From: Virgibacillus aidingensis
GTDB taxonomy: Bacteria > Bacillota > Bacilli > Bacillales > Amphibacillaceae
NCBI RefSeq assembly: GCF_010994035.1
Contig: NZ_WIXN01000016.1
Location: 31,941-95,940, forward strand
Direction: 5' to 3'
DNA: 64,000 nt
The notes beneath the pieces are model-generated. The model was not told where the DNA came from. It was given only the letters and a program-made list of their open reading frames with translations, and ran no database searches. Positions 8,485-18,585 of this stretch are shown here, piece after piece. Position numbers and translations under genes: made by a program. Each line of letters opens with the position of its first letter. Position 1 is the stretch's first letter.

Positions 8485-9639
8485 ATGACATATTTCATTA
8501 AAGCGGATCGTTTTTTATTGGAAAATGAAGAGAAACAAGGCGGATATTTAAAAGTCAGCAATGGGCGTTTTGGCTCTTTTGTTGAGACCATTCCGCATAA
8601 CACTACTATCGTTGATTGGAGCGGCTATACCGTGGCGCCGGGTTTGTTTGATACCCATATTCATGGGATCAGCGGTCATGACATTATGGATGGCACTGTT
8701 GAAGCAGTCCATGGAATTTCCGAGTCGATTTTGCCGCTTGGCGTTACACGGTTTTTGCCGACGACATTAACATCATCAAAGGAAGATTTAAACACAGCAA
8801 TTGCTGCAGTGAATAGCGCAGTGAATCAAGGTTTGAAAGGTGCCCGCTCAGAAGGTATTTTTCTGGAAGGACCTTATTTCACAGAAAAACATAAAGGTGC
8901 ACAAAATCCGGATTATTTCCGTGATCCGGATTATGCCGAGTTTCAGGAATGGCAGCATATTGCAGGCGGATCCATAGTAAAAATTGCACTGGCGCCAGAG
9001 CGGGAAGGGGCATTGGAATTCATACGTCTAGCTCATCAGGATGGTGTTTTGGCAAGTATTGCACATACAGATGCAGGCTTTAACCGCAGCAGGCAAGCCC
9101 TGGACACCGGCGCGGGAAATTTTGTCCACCTATTTAATGGCATGTCCGGCCTGCATCACCGGGAACCGGGAGTGGTCGGTGCAGCTTTAACGGAAGGGCG
9201 CGCTTTTGCCGAATTAATTTGTGATGGACATCATGTTCATCCCGAGGTTGCCTCGCTGACTGCACATATAAAGGGGGACAAGCTGATATTAATCACCGAT
9301 TGCATGCGTGCCGGGTTAATGCCTGACGGCAACTATCAGCTTGGCGAATTTCCGGTTGTGATGAAAGATGGCATTGCCAGGACAGAGGCAGGGTCATTGG
9401 CAGGCAGCACATTAAAGCTGATTGATGGTGTGAAAAACTTACATGAATGGAGCGGGAAGCCATTACATGAGATCTGGCACCGCGCCTCCTTGTCGCCAGC
9501 TGCAAGTCTCGGCCGTGATAATGAATTAGGCAGCATTTCTGATGGGAAAATTGCTGATTATGTGGTAATTGATGATAATATTTCGGTGCAGGCTGCAGCT
9601 GTTGCCGGTGAGGTAAAGTACAAAAAAGAACGAAAATAA
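8485..9639 (+). CDS. agaA: N-acetylgalactosamine-6-phosphate deacetylase
   Basis: A 384-residue amidohydrolase of the NagA/AgaA family. Visible motifs are GLFDTHIHG (metal site), FLEGPYF, VHLFNGMSGLHHREPG and LITDCMRAGLMPDG, with the catalytic Asp in ITD. It removes acetate from GalNAc-6-phosphate (or GlcNAc-6-phosphate), giving the substrate for AgaS. AgaA rather than NagA is inferred from the operon, which leads into tagatose metabolism. It starts 18 bp after EIIA and ends 12 bp before the kinase gene. Confidence 0.9.
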   Translation: MTYFIKADRFLLENEEKQGGYLKVSNGRFGSFVETIPHNTTIVDWSGYTVAPGLFDTHIHGISGHDIMDGTVEAVHGISESILPLGVTRFLPTTLTSSKEDLNTAIAAVNSAVNQGLKGARSEGIFLEGPYFTEKHKGAQNPDYFRDPDYAEFQEWQHIAGGSIVKIALAPEREGALEFIRLAHQDGVLASIAHTDAGFNRSRQALDTGAGNFVHLFNGMSGLHHREPGVVGAALTEGRAFAELICDGHHVHPEVASLTAHIKGDKLILITDCMRAGLMPDGNYQLGEFPVVMKDGIARTEAGSLAGSTLKLIDGVKNLHEWSGKPLHEIWHRASLSPAASLGRDNELGSISDGKIADYVVIDDNISVQAAAVAGEVKYKKERK

Positions 9640-9651
9640 GCAGGTGAAAAA

Positions 9652-10581
9652 ATGATTTTAACCATTACCCTGAACCCTTCGGTGGATATCAGTTACAAAA
9701 TGGACAAACTGTCCCTGGATACGGTAAATCGTGTGGCTGATGTTTCCAAGACTGCCGGCGGCAAGGGACTGAATGTTTCACGAGTGATCCGGCAGCTTGG
9801 GGAAGATGTCGCTGCAACGGGATTTTTAGGCGGAAGTTTGGGCGACTTTATTCGCCGCAGCATTGCGGATCAGGGAATACACGATTATTTTATTGATGTA
9901 AAAGGCGATACACGCAACTGTATTGCAGTGATTCATGAAGGGCAGCAGACGGAGATTTTAGAAGCCGGCCCGGTAATAGATGAAAATGAGGCCGGAAAAT
10001 TCATAGAAAAATTTTCAGCAGACGTGCAAAAGGTGGATTATATAACTATTTCAGGAAGTTTGCCAAAGGGTCTGGATAATAACTATTACGCCCGGCTTGT
10101 CGAGATAGCCAATCAGTATAATACGCCGGTATTGCTGGATACAAAAGGGGAACTGCTTGAATATACCCTGCAAAATGAAAATAAACCCTTTTTAATTAAA
10201 CCCAACCACGAAGAATTGGGTGACTTGCTTGAAGAAAATGTTACCAATGACGCCCAAATTATTTCCGCATTACAATCGGAGAAATTTTCCGGGATTCCCT
10301 GGGTCGTCGTGACAGCCGGATCAGCCGGGGCATTTGTAAGGTTCGATAATAACGTATACCGTGTGTCCATACCTAAAGTAGAGGCAGTTAATCCGGTTGG
10401 TTCAGGGGATGCAGTTATTGCAGGCTTTGCGGTTGGTCTGTCACGCGGGCTGGAAAGCAAAGAACTGATCCAATTTGGACTCTCCATGGGTGTGCTGAAC
10501 GCGATGGAAGCAAAGACAGGATCGGTTAACCCGGAAAGGGTCAACTGGTGCATGGACCGGATCAGCGTGGAAAAAGTTTGA
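9652..10581 (+). CDS. lacC: Tagatose-6-phosphate kinase (PfkB family)
   Basis: A 309-residue PfkB-family sugar-phosphate kinase with the N-terminal signature GGKGLNVSRVIRQLG and the C-terminal signature NPVGSGDAVIAGFAVG, whose catalytic Asp is residue 253. In this position it should phosphorylate tagatose-6-phosphate to tagatose-1,6-bisphosphate. 1-Phosphofructokinases are close relatives and sequence alone does not exclude one, but the aldolase gene immediately downstream is the tagatose type. Confidence 0.87.
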   Translation: MILTITLNPSVDISYKMDKLSLDTVNRVADVSKTAGGKGLNVSRVIRQLGEDVAATGFLGGSLGDFIRRSIADQGIHDYFIDVKGDTRNCIAVIHEGQQTEILEAGPVIDENEAGKFIEKFSADVQKVDYITISGSLPKGLDNNYYARLVEIANQYNTPVLLDTKGELLEYTLQNENKPFLIKPNHEELGDLLEENVTNDAQIISALQSEKFSGIPWVVVTAGSAGAFVRFDNNVYRVSIPKVEAVNPVGSGDAVIAGFAVGLSRGLESKELIQFGLSMGVLNAMEAKTGSVNPERVNWCMDRISVEKV

Positions 10582-10606
10582 TGTAAACAGGAGGGCAAGT
10601 TAAATA

Positions 10607-11599
10607 ATGAAACTAACAACAGGAAAAAGACGCGGTTTGGAATTGATTTCCGATAATGATCAAGTAATATTAGCTACAGCAATGGATCAGCGGGGTTCTT
10701 TAGGAAAAATGATTCAATCGTTTAATGACAGCATCAGTTACGAAGATGGTGTAAGCCAATTTAAAGAAGGAGTCAGTGAAGTGCTTGGGAACCAGTCATC
10801 TTCTCTCTTGCTTGATCCTGAGTACGGCTGGAGTGCGGCAGGCAAATTAAATGATGATATAGGGCTGATTATGGCTTATGAGAAAACCGGATACGATGCT
10901 TCCGAAAAGGGCCGCCTGCCCAATCTGGTTGACCATTATGCCGTCCAGGACTTGGCAGAAAAAGGTGCAAGTGCCCTTAAATTGCTTATCTATTATGATC
11001 ATCAGGAAGAAGAAAAATATAACACGATGAAAAAAGCATTTATTAAGCGTGTTGGGGATGAATGCAAGCAGAATGACTTACTGTTTATACTGGAGCCTGT
11101 CTCCTACAGTGCAGAAGGTTTAGGGTCCAAAAGTGCTGCATTTGCCAGAAAGAAACCAGAAATAGTGGATTATTTCATGACCGAATTCTCGAAAGCGGAA
11201 TACGGTGTGGACCTGTTAAAGGTGGAAGTGCCGGTATCGATTTATAACATTGAGGGATATGAACAATACGATAATTATGAACCTGTTTTCAGCAGAAAGG
11301 AAGCAGCGGAATTTTATCGTACAAGTTCTGAAAAAAGCCGTCTGCCATTCATATATTTGAGCGGCGGCGTAACCAATGAACAGTTTGTGGAAACATTGCA
11401 TTTTGCCAAGGAAGCAGGAGCCAGATTCAGCGGCAGCCTCTGCGGCCGTGCTATCTGGAAAGATGGCGTTCAGCCGTTTGCCGAAAAGGGAAAGGAAGCC
11501 CAATACGAATGGCTTCAAACAACAGGATTGGACAATTTGAACAAAGTGAAAAAGGCGATTAAGGAAACAGCGGTCCCATGGACTGAGTTTGTTGAATAA
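10607..11599 (+). CDS. lacD: Tagatose-1,6-bisphosphate aldolase (class I, LacD)
   Basis: A 330-residue class I aldolase of the LacD family, which splits tagatose-1,6-bisphosphate into dihydroxyacetone phosphate and glyceraldehyde-3-phosphate. The Schiff-base lysine is in VDLLKVEVPV at residue 205 and the catalytic glutamate in FILEPVSYS at residue 163, the same numbers I recall for the LacD enzymes. It closes the operon and is followed by a bidirectional terminator. The ribosome site is ACAGGAGGGC. Confidence 0.93.
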   Translation: MKLTTGKRRGLELISDNDQVILATAMDQRGSLGKMIQSFNDSISYEDGVSQFKEGVSEVLGNQSSSLLLDPEYGWSAAGKLNDDIGLIMAYEKTGYDASEKGRLPNLVDHYAVQDLAEKGASALKLLIYYDHQEEEKYNTMKKAFIKRVGDECKQNDLLFILEPVSYSAEGLGSKSAAFARKKPEIVDYFMTEFSKAEYGVDLLKVEVPVSIYNIEGYEQYDNYEPVFSRKEAAEFYRTSSEKSRLPFIYLSGGVTNEQFVETLHFAKEAGARFSGSLCGRAIWKDGVQPFAEKGKEAQYEWLQTTGLDNLNKVKKAIKETAVPWTEFVE

Positions 11600-11662
11600 A
11601 CAGTAATGAAGTTTTCTTCATGCTGCCGGATTTAATGAATAATATAGGCTTGTTAATTAACA

Positions 11663-11698
11663 AACCGCAATGACCTAAAGGTAAGAGGCATTGCGGTT
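11663..11698. terminator. Bidirectional rho-independent terminator
   Basis: AACCGCAATG (11663-11672) pairs with CATTGCGGTT (11689-11698), followed by a T-rich stretch on the plus strand. It lies between the converging lacD and galT genes. Confidence 0.8.
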
Positions 11699-11718
11699 AT
11701 TTCTGTTCCTGATTCAAA

Positions 11719-13197
11719 TCATCTGTTCAGCGTATGAATAAACCGTTCAAATGCGTCATGATCTTTAAACACTCCAGCATCTTCGAGAACCCGGGCGAAT
11801 TTATTTCCTACTTCTTTTTCCAGGACATCGTCAGCTTCCTTTGAATCAGGCAGCGTACCATATTTTTCTTTCAGTTCGTCTGCCCATGGCTGATGATAGG
11901 ATGCTATCTGACTTTCCTCACCGATCAGCTCTTTCCTTATTTCGGCCAGTTCCTCTTTTAATCGTGCAGGCAAGACCGCAAGTCCCATCACTTCAATCAG
12001 GCCAATGTTCTCCTTCTTAATATGCTGGACATCCGCATGAGGGTGGAAAATCCCCAACGGATGCGCTTCATTTGTCCGGTTATTGCGCAAGACAAGGTCC
12101 AGTTCATAGTTTTTGCCGCGTCTGCGGGCAATAGGTGTAATCGTGTTATGCGGTGTTTTACCGGTAAATGCCTGGATATTAGCTGATGGGTCACTATAAT
12201 TCTTCCATTTTGTTAAAATATGATCGGCAGCTTCTATTAAATTATCAGGGTGTTCGCTGTTTAGCCGAATCACACTGAGCGGCCATGTTAAAACGGAAGC
12301 GGTGACATCCGAAAAACCGTCCATCACAAAAGTAAAGGCATTTTCTGCTCTTGTCATGGCAAAATCATAACGTCCTGCCTGATAATGATCATGACTTAAT
12401 ATGGAACCTCCAACAATGGGCAAGTCTGCATTGGAACCGACAAAATAATGCGGGAATTTCTCCACAAAAGTCAACAGCCGTTCAAAAGCTTTTTTGTCAA
12501 TTTTCATGTCCCGATGCGCTTCGCTGAGCAGGATGCTATGCTCGTTATAATAGACATAGGGGGAATACTGCAAGTACCAATTTTCTCCGAGCAGCGGAAC
12601 GGTAATCACGCGGTGGTTTGCCCTTGCCGGATAGCCGGTGCGTCCAGCGTACCCTTCGTTTTCCGCACATAGCACACATTTCGGATAATCTGCTTTATGC
12701 TTTATTTCACGTTCTCTTCTAATTTGTTCGGGATCTTTTTCCGGTTTTGACAGATTAATCGTAATATCTAACTCTCCATAACCAGTGTCTGCTTTAAAAT
12801 GAATGTTTTTTTGAATACGGTTTGTTTGAATATAGTTACTGTTTTTACTCAATTCATAAAAGTAATCAGTCGCTTCAACTGGAGATCGGTCGTATTTATT
12901 GTAAAAGTTTTGATTGATTGTGGACGGAAGGGCCACAAATGTGTCCATGATTTTTGCTGACAGTATTTCCTTATCATCGAAAACATCTTCAATAATATTA
13001 TTTTCTGCGGCATAGGAAATTAATTCGTCAAGTAATTCCGGTATGGATTTATCGGTTATCTGTTTAACGCTTTCCGGAAATGCTTCCAGGTCAAGCAGGT
13101 GTAACAGCTGGTTTCTTACATAAATGTGATCAGTCTCTTCAATTAATTGAACATCAATTGCTTTTTGAATTAGTCCTGCAATATGCTGATAAATCAT
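11719..13197 (-). CDS. galT: UDP-glucose-hexose-1-phosphate uridylyltransferase (Firmicutes type)
   Basis: A 492-residue GalT of the second (Gram-positive) family, longer than the E. coli type. It carries the HPHADVQHIKKENIG segment and GSILSHDHYQAGRYDFAM with His residues of the nucleotide-transfer site. It exchanges galactose-1-phosphate and UDP-glucose in the Leloir pathway. Here the galactose-1-phosphate probably comes from the GH112 phosphorylase encoded at 19815. It is the third gene of an araC-galE-galT group, only 6 bp after galE. No galactokinase gene is nearby, consistent with phosphorolysis supplying Gal-1-P directly. Confidence 0.93.
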   Translation of the reverse strand: MIYQHIAGLIQKAIDVQLIEETDHIYVRNQLLHLLDLEAFPESVKQITDKSIPELLDELISYAAENNIIEDVFDDKEILSAKIMDTFVALPSTINQNFYNKYDRSPVEATDYFYELSKNSNYIQTNRIQKNIHFKADTGYGELDITINLSKPEKDPEQIRREREIKHKADYPKCVLCAENEGYAGRTGYPARANHRVITVPLLGENWYLQYSPYVYYNEHSILLSEAHRDMKIDKKAFERLLTFVEKFPHYFVGSNADLPIVGGSILSHDHYQAGRYDFAMTRAENAFTFVMDGFSDVTASVLTWPLSVIRLNSEHPDNLIEAADHILTKWKNYSDPSANIQAFTGKTPHNTITPIARRRGKNYELDLVLRNNRTNEAHPLGIFHPHADVQHIKKENIGLIEVMGLAVLPARLKEELAEIRKELIGEESQIASYHQPWADELKEKYGTLPDSKEADDVLEKEVGNKFARVLEDAGVFKDHDAFERFIHTLNR

Positions 13198-13203
13198 TAG
13201 TCA

Positions 13204-14196
13204 TCAAACCTTCCCGTATCCATGCGGATTATTTTTATGCCAATTCCATGCATCCTGCATTATTTTTTTAATGGATGTATGCTTGGGCTGCCATCCTAAT
13301 ATACGTTTTGCCTTTTCCGAAGATGCAATAAGTATACCGGGATCTCCGGGACGGCGTGCTCCTGTTTCTGCGGGGATCTCTTCGCCTGTAACAGAACGTG
13401 CCGCCATAATCATTTCTTTTACTGAAAACCCTTTACTGCTGCCGAGGTTAAATATATTGCTCTTGCCCCCCGCCTGTAAATAATCGAGTGCTAATAAATG
13501 GGCATGAATCAAATCTTCAACATGAACATAATCCCTGACACAGGTGCCATCTTCTGTATTATAGTCATCACCGAAAATGGTAATGTTCGCACGCTGGCCC
13601 AGTGCTGTCTGCAAAATAATTGGGACGAGATGTGTTTCCGGACGGTGGTCTTCACCGATTTCAGCAGTCTCCCGGGCACCGGCAACATTAAAATAGCGCA
13701 GCGAAACATAGTTTAGGGGGTGTGCGCTGCTCGTCCATTTCATTAATTTTTCCATCGTAAGCTTTGTTTCACCATAAGCGTTCGTCGGCTCAGTTGGCAT
13801 ATCCTCCGTTATGGGAATCGCATCCGGTTCCCCATATACGGCTGCTGTAGAGGAAAAAACGATATGCTGTACGCTGAATTCTGTCATGATTTCCAGTAAA
13901 ACTTGGGTTCCATGAACATTATTATCAAAATAGGTCAGCGGTTTTTCCATCGACTCTCCGACGAGTGAATTTGCTGCAAAATGGATAACAGCTTCAATAG
14001 ATTCTTCTGAAAAAACTTGGCGTAAAAATTCTTTATTGCGGATATCGCCTTGATAGAATTTTGCCTTTGGATGTATTGCTTTCTCATGGCCGGTTTGTAA
14101 ATTATCGACAACAATAACCTCTCGATGTTGTTCGATGAGCTGGTAAACGGCATGTGATCCAATATAACCTGCTCCCCCTAAAATGAGAATGCTCAT
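13204..14196 (-). CDS. galE: UDP-glucose 4-epimerase
   Basis: A 330-residue short-chain (extended SDR) epimerase with NAD-binding [11 protein letters not shown] at the start, the active-site NAYGETK Tyr/Lys pair and RYFNVAGA. It interconverts UDP-galactose and UDP-glucose, and possibly UDP-GalNAc and UDP-GlcNAc, completing the Leloir steps after GalT. AAAGGAG lies 9 nt before the ATG. It is transcribed with the araC gene upstream and galT downstream. Confidence 0.95.
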   Translation of the reverse strand: MSILILGGAGYIGSHAVYQLIEQHREVIVVDNLQTGHEKAIHPKAKFYQGDIRNKEFLRQVFSEESIEAVIHFAANSLVGESMEKPLTYFDNNVHGTQVLLEIMTEFSVQHIVFSSTAAVYGEPDAIPITEDMPTEPTNAYGETKLTMEKLMKWTSSAHPLNYVSLRYFNVAGARETAEIGEDHRPETHLVPIILQTALGQRANITIFGDDYNTEDGTCVRDYVHVEDLIHAHLLALDYLQAGGKSNIFNLGSSKGFSVKEMIMAARSVTGEEIPAETGARRPGDPGILIASSEKAKRILGWQPKHTSIKKIMQDAWNWHKNNPHGYGKV

Positions 14197-14228
14197 TTTT
14201 AAAAACTCCTTTATATTGTAATAACTTG

Positions 14229-15086
14229 CTATGTTGCGGCCATCTTGGACTTGGCATTTTGGCAGCGGAATTGTTTTCTATATTCAGATGGGGTTTGGTT
14301 AACTTCACGTTTAAATGCTTGTGAGAAAAAAGACTGGGATGAAAATCCATTAAATCGTGCAATTTCCGCAATCGTAAAGTTGGTTGTTTCCAGCAGTGTC
14401 TGGGCTTCCTTTATGCGAACCCGGTTTAAATATTCAATTGGCGAAATACCAATATCCTGTTTAAACGTATGTGCTAAATAATACTTATTTATATTACCTA
14501 CCTTAGCCAGCATATCCAATGTTACCGGTTCACGGAAATTTTGATTAATATAATGTTTAACCAGTGCAACAGATTGGTTGATTTGCTGTGGTGTGTTGTT
14601 TTGAACTGTAATATTTTTCGCGCGGCGAAGCTTTATCACAAGTATTTCAATAATATTTTGACATATAACTTCAAAATCTTTATCGCCCTGCTGCACTTCA
14701 TGCAATAATTTCCTTAGATAAAAGAGAATATCTTCCCGATCTCCCTGATAGGTAAATAGTCCGATTTGTGAATCTTCTTTTGGAAGAGAAAAGGTGATCC
14801 CTTCTAAACCCAATGCAATATATTCAAGTGAATCCTGTATATTTGATTTCTCGGTATGTTCGATATTCGGATTGATAATAACCAGGTCATTTTTCTGAAC
14901 GGGAATTTCCCGGTCGGGCAGAACAAAAGCCCCTCTTCCGCTCACGATATAAAAAAGCTCAGTAAAATGATGTGTATGTGAGGTGCTGTGCCAGCCCCTA
15001 TCATATTCAGAATGGGCGATATACAGCAGCTTGAATGGGACTGGACTTTTTTGCGTTCCATTCATTTTATAAACTTCATGAGACAT
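14229..15086 (-). CDS. AraC-family transcription regulator
   Basis: A 285-residue regulator with an N-terminal cupin-like sensor ([18 protein letters not shown]) and a C-terminal double helix-turn-helix of about 100 residues ([37 protein letters not shown]). GGAGGGG stands 5 nt before the ATG. It is divergent from the ABC-importer genes and shares a 171-bp control region with them. It probably activates the importer/phosphorylase operon in response to an imported disaccharide; the effector is not known from the sequence. Confidence 0.88.
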   Translation of the reverse strand: MSHEVYKMNGTQKSPVPFKLLYIAHSEYDRGWHSTSHTHHFTELFYIVSGRGAFVLPDREIPVQKNDLVIINPNIEHTEKSNIQDSLEYIALGLEGITFSLPKEDSQIGLFTYQGDREDILFYLRKLLHEVQQGDKDFEVICQNIIEILVIKLRRAKNITVQNNTPQQINQSVALVKHYINQNFREPVTLDMLAKVGNINKYYLAHTFKQDIGISPIEYLNRVRIKEAQTLLETTNFTIAEIARFNGFSSQSFFSQAFKREVNQTPSEYRKQFRCQNAKSKMAAT

Positions 15087-15156
15087 CGATACCCCTCCAC
15101 ATTTATTTTAATATTATCATTAATTTACATGTATTTTATAGGTACAATGGATAAAA

Positions 15157-15224
15157 AGCAATAAACATAAAAAAAGCAACAATATTTTTATTGTGAAAGC
15201 GCTTTAGCACCGGTACGATATAAT
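15157..15224 (+). promoter_or_regulatory. ABC-importer promoter: AraC-type box, cre site and -10
   Basis: An AT-rich box beginning AGCAATAAACATAAAA at 15158 is followed by CAACAATATTTTTATTGTG and a CcpA-type cre core GAAAGCGCTTTA (15195-15206). A good -10, TATAAT (15219-15224), has no recognisable -35 at 17 bp, which suggests activator-dependent transcription with catabolite repression on top. The box and cre recur with the same spacing at 33349, before the GH101 gene. A weaker copy of the box without cre is at 26919. Confidence 0.65.
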
Positions 15225-15257
15225 AGAAGATAAAAGTAAAAATAGGGGGCAAACATA

Positions 15258-16607
15258 ATGAAGTTAAAAAAACTATTTATAGCTTTATTGTTCATCCTGG
15301 CGGTCGTTGCTTTAGCTGCTTGCGGTGACGAGGAAGCCGGCGGCAACTCAGGAGACAGTGAAGGATCAGACGACGGGGAAGTCACACTTCATGTAGCGGC
15401 ACTGGAATCAGCTTATGGATCGGAAGTCTGGGAAAATATTGCTGAAAATTATGAAGCATTAAATGAAAATGTAACCATTGAATTAACAACTGCAAAAAAC
15501 CTTGAGGAAGTCGTTCGCCCGGAAATGCAGGCAGGAGATTATCCGGACGTATTTTTGCTGGCCACAGGCAGGGAAGAAGCCTTAACCGAAACATTAATCA
15601 AGGAAAATGGTATCGAAAATATTTCAGACGTTTTAACGATGAATGTTCCAGGTGAAGATGCTGCTGTTGAAGATAAGATTCTTGAAGGATTTACAGATAC
15701 ACTGGCAACAAATCCTTATGCTGATGGTGAGATGTATTTAGCACCTATGTTTTATAGTCCAACCGGATTATTTTATAATGAAGCGTTATTGGAAAATCAC
15801 GGATGGGAAGTGCCAAATACGTGGGACGAGCTATTTGCAATAGGTGATGAAGCAGCAGAGGAAGATATTTCCCTCTTTACTTACCCGCTTGCAGGTTACT
15901 TTGATACGCTGGTAGGTTCCATGCTGTACGCATCAGGCGGTCCTGATTTCTATGATTCAGCGATGACATATGAAGACGGTATCTGGGAATCGGATGAAGC
16001 AACAACTGTTTTTGAAACAATTGATAAACTGGCTGACTATACGCATCCAAATACAGTCGCAAATGCCAATCCAAATGATTTTACCAGAAACCAGCAGCTA
16101 ATTTTAGACAATGAAGCACTGTTTATGCCAAACGGTTCATGGGTGGTAGGCGAGATGGCAGAAGCACCGCGTGCGGATGATTTTAAGTGGGGCATGATGC
16201 CGATTCCGGCATTTGAAGATGGCGGAGACCGCTATGCGTTTACGTTTTTTGAACAAATATGGATTCCTTCAGAAGCAAAAAATATTGATGCAGCCAAAGA
16301 GTTTATTGCTTATATGTATTCCGATGAAGCCGCAGATACATTCATGGAAGCAGGAGCGATTCAGCCGATTGAAGGAATAGTGGATAAATTAGATGGAGAA
16401 CAAGAGATTTACTACAGTATATATGAAGAAGGAGATGTTCTCCCGGCTATGGGCACATTTGCATCTACCGAACCAGTTCCGGGAGCGAGTATTACCGAAG
16501 AGCTTTACGAAAAAATTGATAGTGTCATGAGTGGAAATATTACCGTTGAAGAGTGGCAGCAAGCTGTCGAAGAGGTCAGTGATCAATTAAGACCGGCAAT
16601 GAATTAA
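15258..16607 (+). CDS. ABC sugar importer, solute-binding lipoprotein
   Basis: A 449-residue extracellular binding protein of the carbohydrate (CUT1) ABC type. The lipoprotein signal FILAVVALAACGDEE places the lipidated Cys at residue 21, and an acidic linker follows. It is highly acidic, as expected of a surface protein in a salt-tolerant organism. With two permeases, a ROK kinase and GH112 downstream, galacto-N-biose/lacto-N-biose is the likely ligand, as in the bifidobacterial GNB/LNB transporter. That ligand is inferred from context. Confidence 0.9.
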   Translation: MKLKKLFIALLFILAVVALAACGDEEAGGNSGDSEGSDDGEVTLHVAALESAYGSEVWENIAENYEALNENVTIELTTAKNLEEVVRPEMQAGDYPDVFLLATGREEALTETLIKENGIENISDVLTMNVPGEDAAVEDKILEGFTDTLATNPYADGEMYLAPMFYSPTGLFYNEALLENHGWEVPNTWDELFAIGDEAAEEDISLFTYPLAGYFDTLVGSMLYASGGPDFYDSAMTYEDGIWESDEATTVFETIDKLADYTHPNTVANANPNDFTRNQQLILDNEALFMPNGSWVVGEMAEAPRADDFKWGMMPIPAFEDGGDRYAFTFFEQIWIPSEAKNIDAAKEFIAYMYSDEAADTFMEAGAIQPIEGIVDKLDGEQEIYYSIYEEGDVLPAMGTFASTEPVPGASITEELYEKIDSVMSGNITVEEWQQAVEEVSDQLRPAMN

Positions 16608-16632
16608 GCTGAACATAAAGTGTGGATAGGTA

Positions 16633-16664
16633 AAAGCGGCGGGCATCCAAAGTTTCGCCGCTTT
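16633..16664 (+). terminator. Intercistronic hairpin after the binding-protein gene
   Basis: AAAGCGGCG (16633-16641) pairs with CGCCGCTTT (16656-16664), followed by an imperfect T-rich run. Such hairpins between binding-protein and permease genes commonly give partial termination or mRNA protection, so that more binding protein than permease is made. Confidence 0.7.
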
Positions 16665-16757
16665 GCCATTTTGAATTTTTTATTACTTTTAAATTTGTCG
16701 TACGAACTATACATAACCAAATAGTCATTTTTTCTTTATTAAGAGAGGCGAGTAAAA

Positions 16758-17648
16758 GTGAACAAAAATAAATCAAGAAATATATTTATCATCGTATGTA
16801 TAAGCCCGGCGATAATTTTGTTTACCCTATTTATGGTCGCACCTACGGTAGAAGTATTTAGAATGTCACTCTACAGATGGGGCGGATTTTCCAACACAAG
16901 AGAGTTTGTAGGGTTAGATAACTTTAAAGTACTGTGGAATGATACGAATTTTATTCAGGCATTTCAAAACTCCATCGTACTTATTGTTCTTGTCGCTATT
17001 ATTACCCTTGTTTTTGCGATTTTCTTTGCAGCTGTATTAACAAAAGAAAAAGTCAAAGGAGACAACTTTTTCAGGGTTATATTTTACATTCCCAATATTT
17101 TATCCATTGTTGTTATCGCAGGAATTTTCTCGGCTGTTTATGATCCGTCCACCGGACTGCTGAACAGCATCTTCGGTGTTCTGAGTCTGGAAAGCTTTCA
17201 GCAGATGTGGCTGGGGAATCAGGATATTGTTATTTACAGTGTTGCTGGTGCGCTTGTTTGGCAGGCGGTCGGTTATTATATGGTGATGTACATGTCCAGT
17301 ATGGCAAGTATCCCGGCAAGCTTCTATGAAGCTGCCGAACTTGAGGGAGCGGGAAAGTTCAAACAATTTACAAGCATTACGCTGCCTCTCATCTGGAATA
17401 ATATCCGGACCACACTGACTTTTTATATTATCAGTACAATCAACTTAAGCTTCCTGCTTGTTACTGCAATGACAGGCGGAGGGCCGGATGGATCCACGGA
17501 AGTGTTCCTTTCCTACATGTACTCTCAAGCGTATGGCAACTCAACGTATGGTTATGGCATGGCAATTGGGGTCATTGTCTTTACGTTCTCATTTGCGCTT
17601 GCGGGAATAGTCAGTCACATTACAAAACGGGATGTACTGGAGTACTAA
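16758..17648 (+). CDS. ABC sugar importer, permease 1
   Basis: A 296-residue CUT1 permease with about six membrane segments and the cytoplasmic EAA loop (FYEAAELEGAGKFKQF) that docks the ATPase. It pairs with permease 2, whose start is 16 bp downstream. No ABC ATPase gene exists in the window, so a shared MsmX/UgpC-type ATPase from elsewhere is probably used. Confidence 0.92.
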   Translation: MNKNKSRNIFIIVCISPAIILFTLFMVAPTVEVFRMSLYRWGGFSNTREFVGLDNFKVLWNDTNFIQAFQNSIVLIVLVAIITLVFAIFFAAVLTKEKVKGDNFFRVIFYIPNILSIVVIAGIFSAVYDPSTGLLNSIFGVLSLESFQQMWLGNQDIVIYSVAGALVWQAVGYYMVMYMSSMASIPASFYEAAELEGAGKFKQFTSITLPLIWNNIRTTLTFYIISTINLSFLLVTAMTGGGPDGSTEVFLSYMYSQAYGNSTYGYGMAIGVIVFTFSFALAGIVSHITKRDVLEY

Positions 17649-17663
17649 GGAGGATAATATTCT

Positions 17664-18545
17664 ATGAAGAAATCAAAAGGTATCCGTACAGAAACACTAT
17701 ATAAAATCTTTATTTATGTCACCCTTATTGCGCTTGCAATTACTATCATTATTCCGGTTGCATGGGTATTCCTGGCATCCATCAAAGAGAACGCTGAATT
17801 CTACGGCAATCCCTGGTCATTGCCTGAAGGTATTCATTTACAAAATTTCGTTGAAGCATTCAGGGATGCACAGATGGGTGAATATCTATTAAACTCGGTG
17901 ATTGTTACAACGCTTTCCTTGTTTTTCCTATTAGTTATCGCATTGCCGGCTGCCTATGTTTTGTCGCGGTTTACATTTATGGGAAGCAAGTTTTTAAATT
18001 CATTTGTTAAAGCAGGTTTATTTATTAATGTAAGTTATATTGCAGTGCCGATTTTTCTCATGCTGCTTGGATGGGATTCAGGATTACAAGAACTTTTTGG
18101 AGAAGGCATGTTTTTGAATAACAGGGTGATTCTGGCTCTGATCTATGCTTCAACTGCGCTGCCTTTTACCATTTTTCTATTATCAAGCTATTTTGTAACG
18201 CTTCCTTCCGACTTTGAGGAAGCTGCAAGTATTGATGGAGCCGGGCATTTCAGGACGATGTTTTCGATTATGCTGCCAATGGCCAAACCAAGTATCATTA
18301 TCGTTATTTTATTTAACTTCTTATTGTTTTGGAATGAATATATCCTGGCACTGACATTAATGCCCGGGGAAAACAAAACATTACCCGTCGGATTGCTGAA
18401 CTTGCTGGCTGCTGAACGAGCTGCAGTCAATTATGGTCCGATGTACGCCGGAATGGTTATAGTGATGCTGCCAACACTTATTTTATATATCATCGTCCAA
18501 AAACGTTTAACACAGGGAATGACTGTTGGCGGGGTGAAAGGATAG
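17664..18545 (+). CDS. ABC sugar importer, permease 2
   Basis: A 293-residue CUT1 permease of the second type with a typical EAA loop (FEEAASIDGAGHFRTMFSI) and six membrane segments. It ends KRLTQGMTVGGVKG, the usual C-terminus of this subunit. AAGGAGGATAATATTCT precedes the ATG. Confidence 0.93.
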   Translation: MKKSKGIRTETLYKIFIYVTLIALAITIIIPVAWVFLASIKENAEFYGNPWSLPEGIHLQNFVEAFRDAQMGEYLLNSVIVTTLSLFFLLVIALPAAYVLSRFTFMGSKFLNSFVKAGLFINVSYIAVPIFLMLLGWDSGLQELFGEGMFLNNRVILALIYASTALPFTIFLLSSYFVTLPSDFEEAASIDGAGHFRTMFSIMLPMAKPSIIIVILFNFLLFWNEYILALTLMPGENKTLPVGLLNLLAAERAAVNYGPMYAGMVIVMLPTLILYIIVQKRLTQGMTVGGVKG

Positions 18546-18585
18546 ACTGCAGGACACATTAATTTTTAACTGCTAGGAGAGGGAG

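Noticed and set aside
8485..9639. NagA of general GlcNAc use rather than AgaA
   Set aside because: Sequence cannot separate them, but no nagB is present and the operon leads through agaS, lacC and lacD, so AgaA is the better reading.
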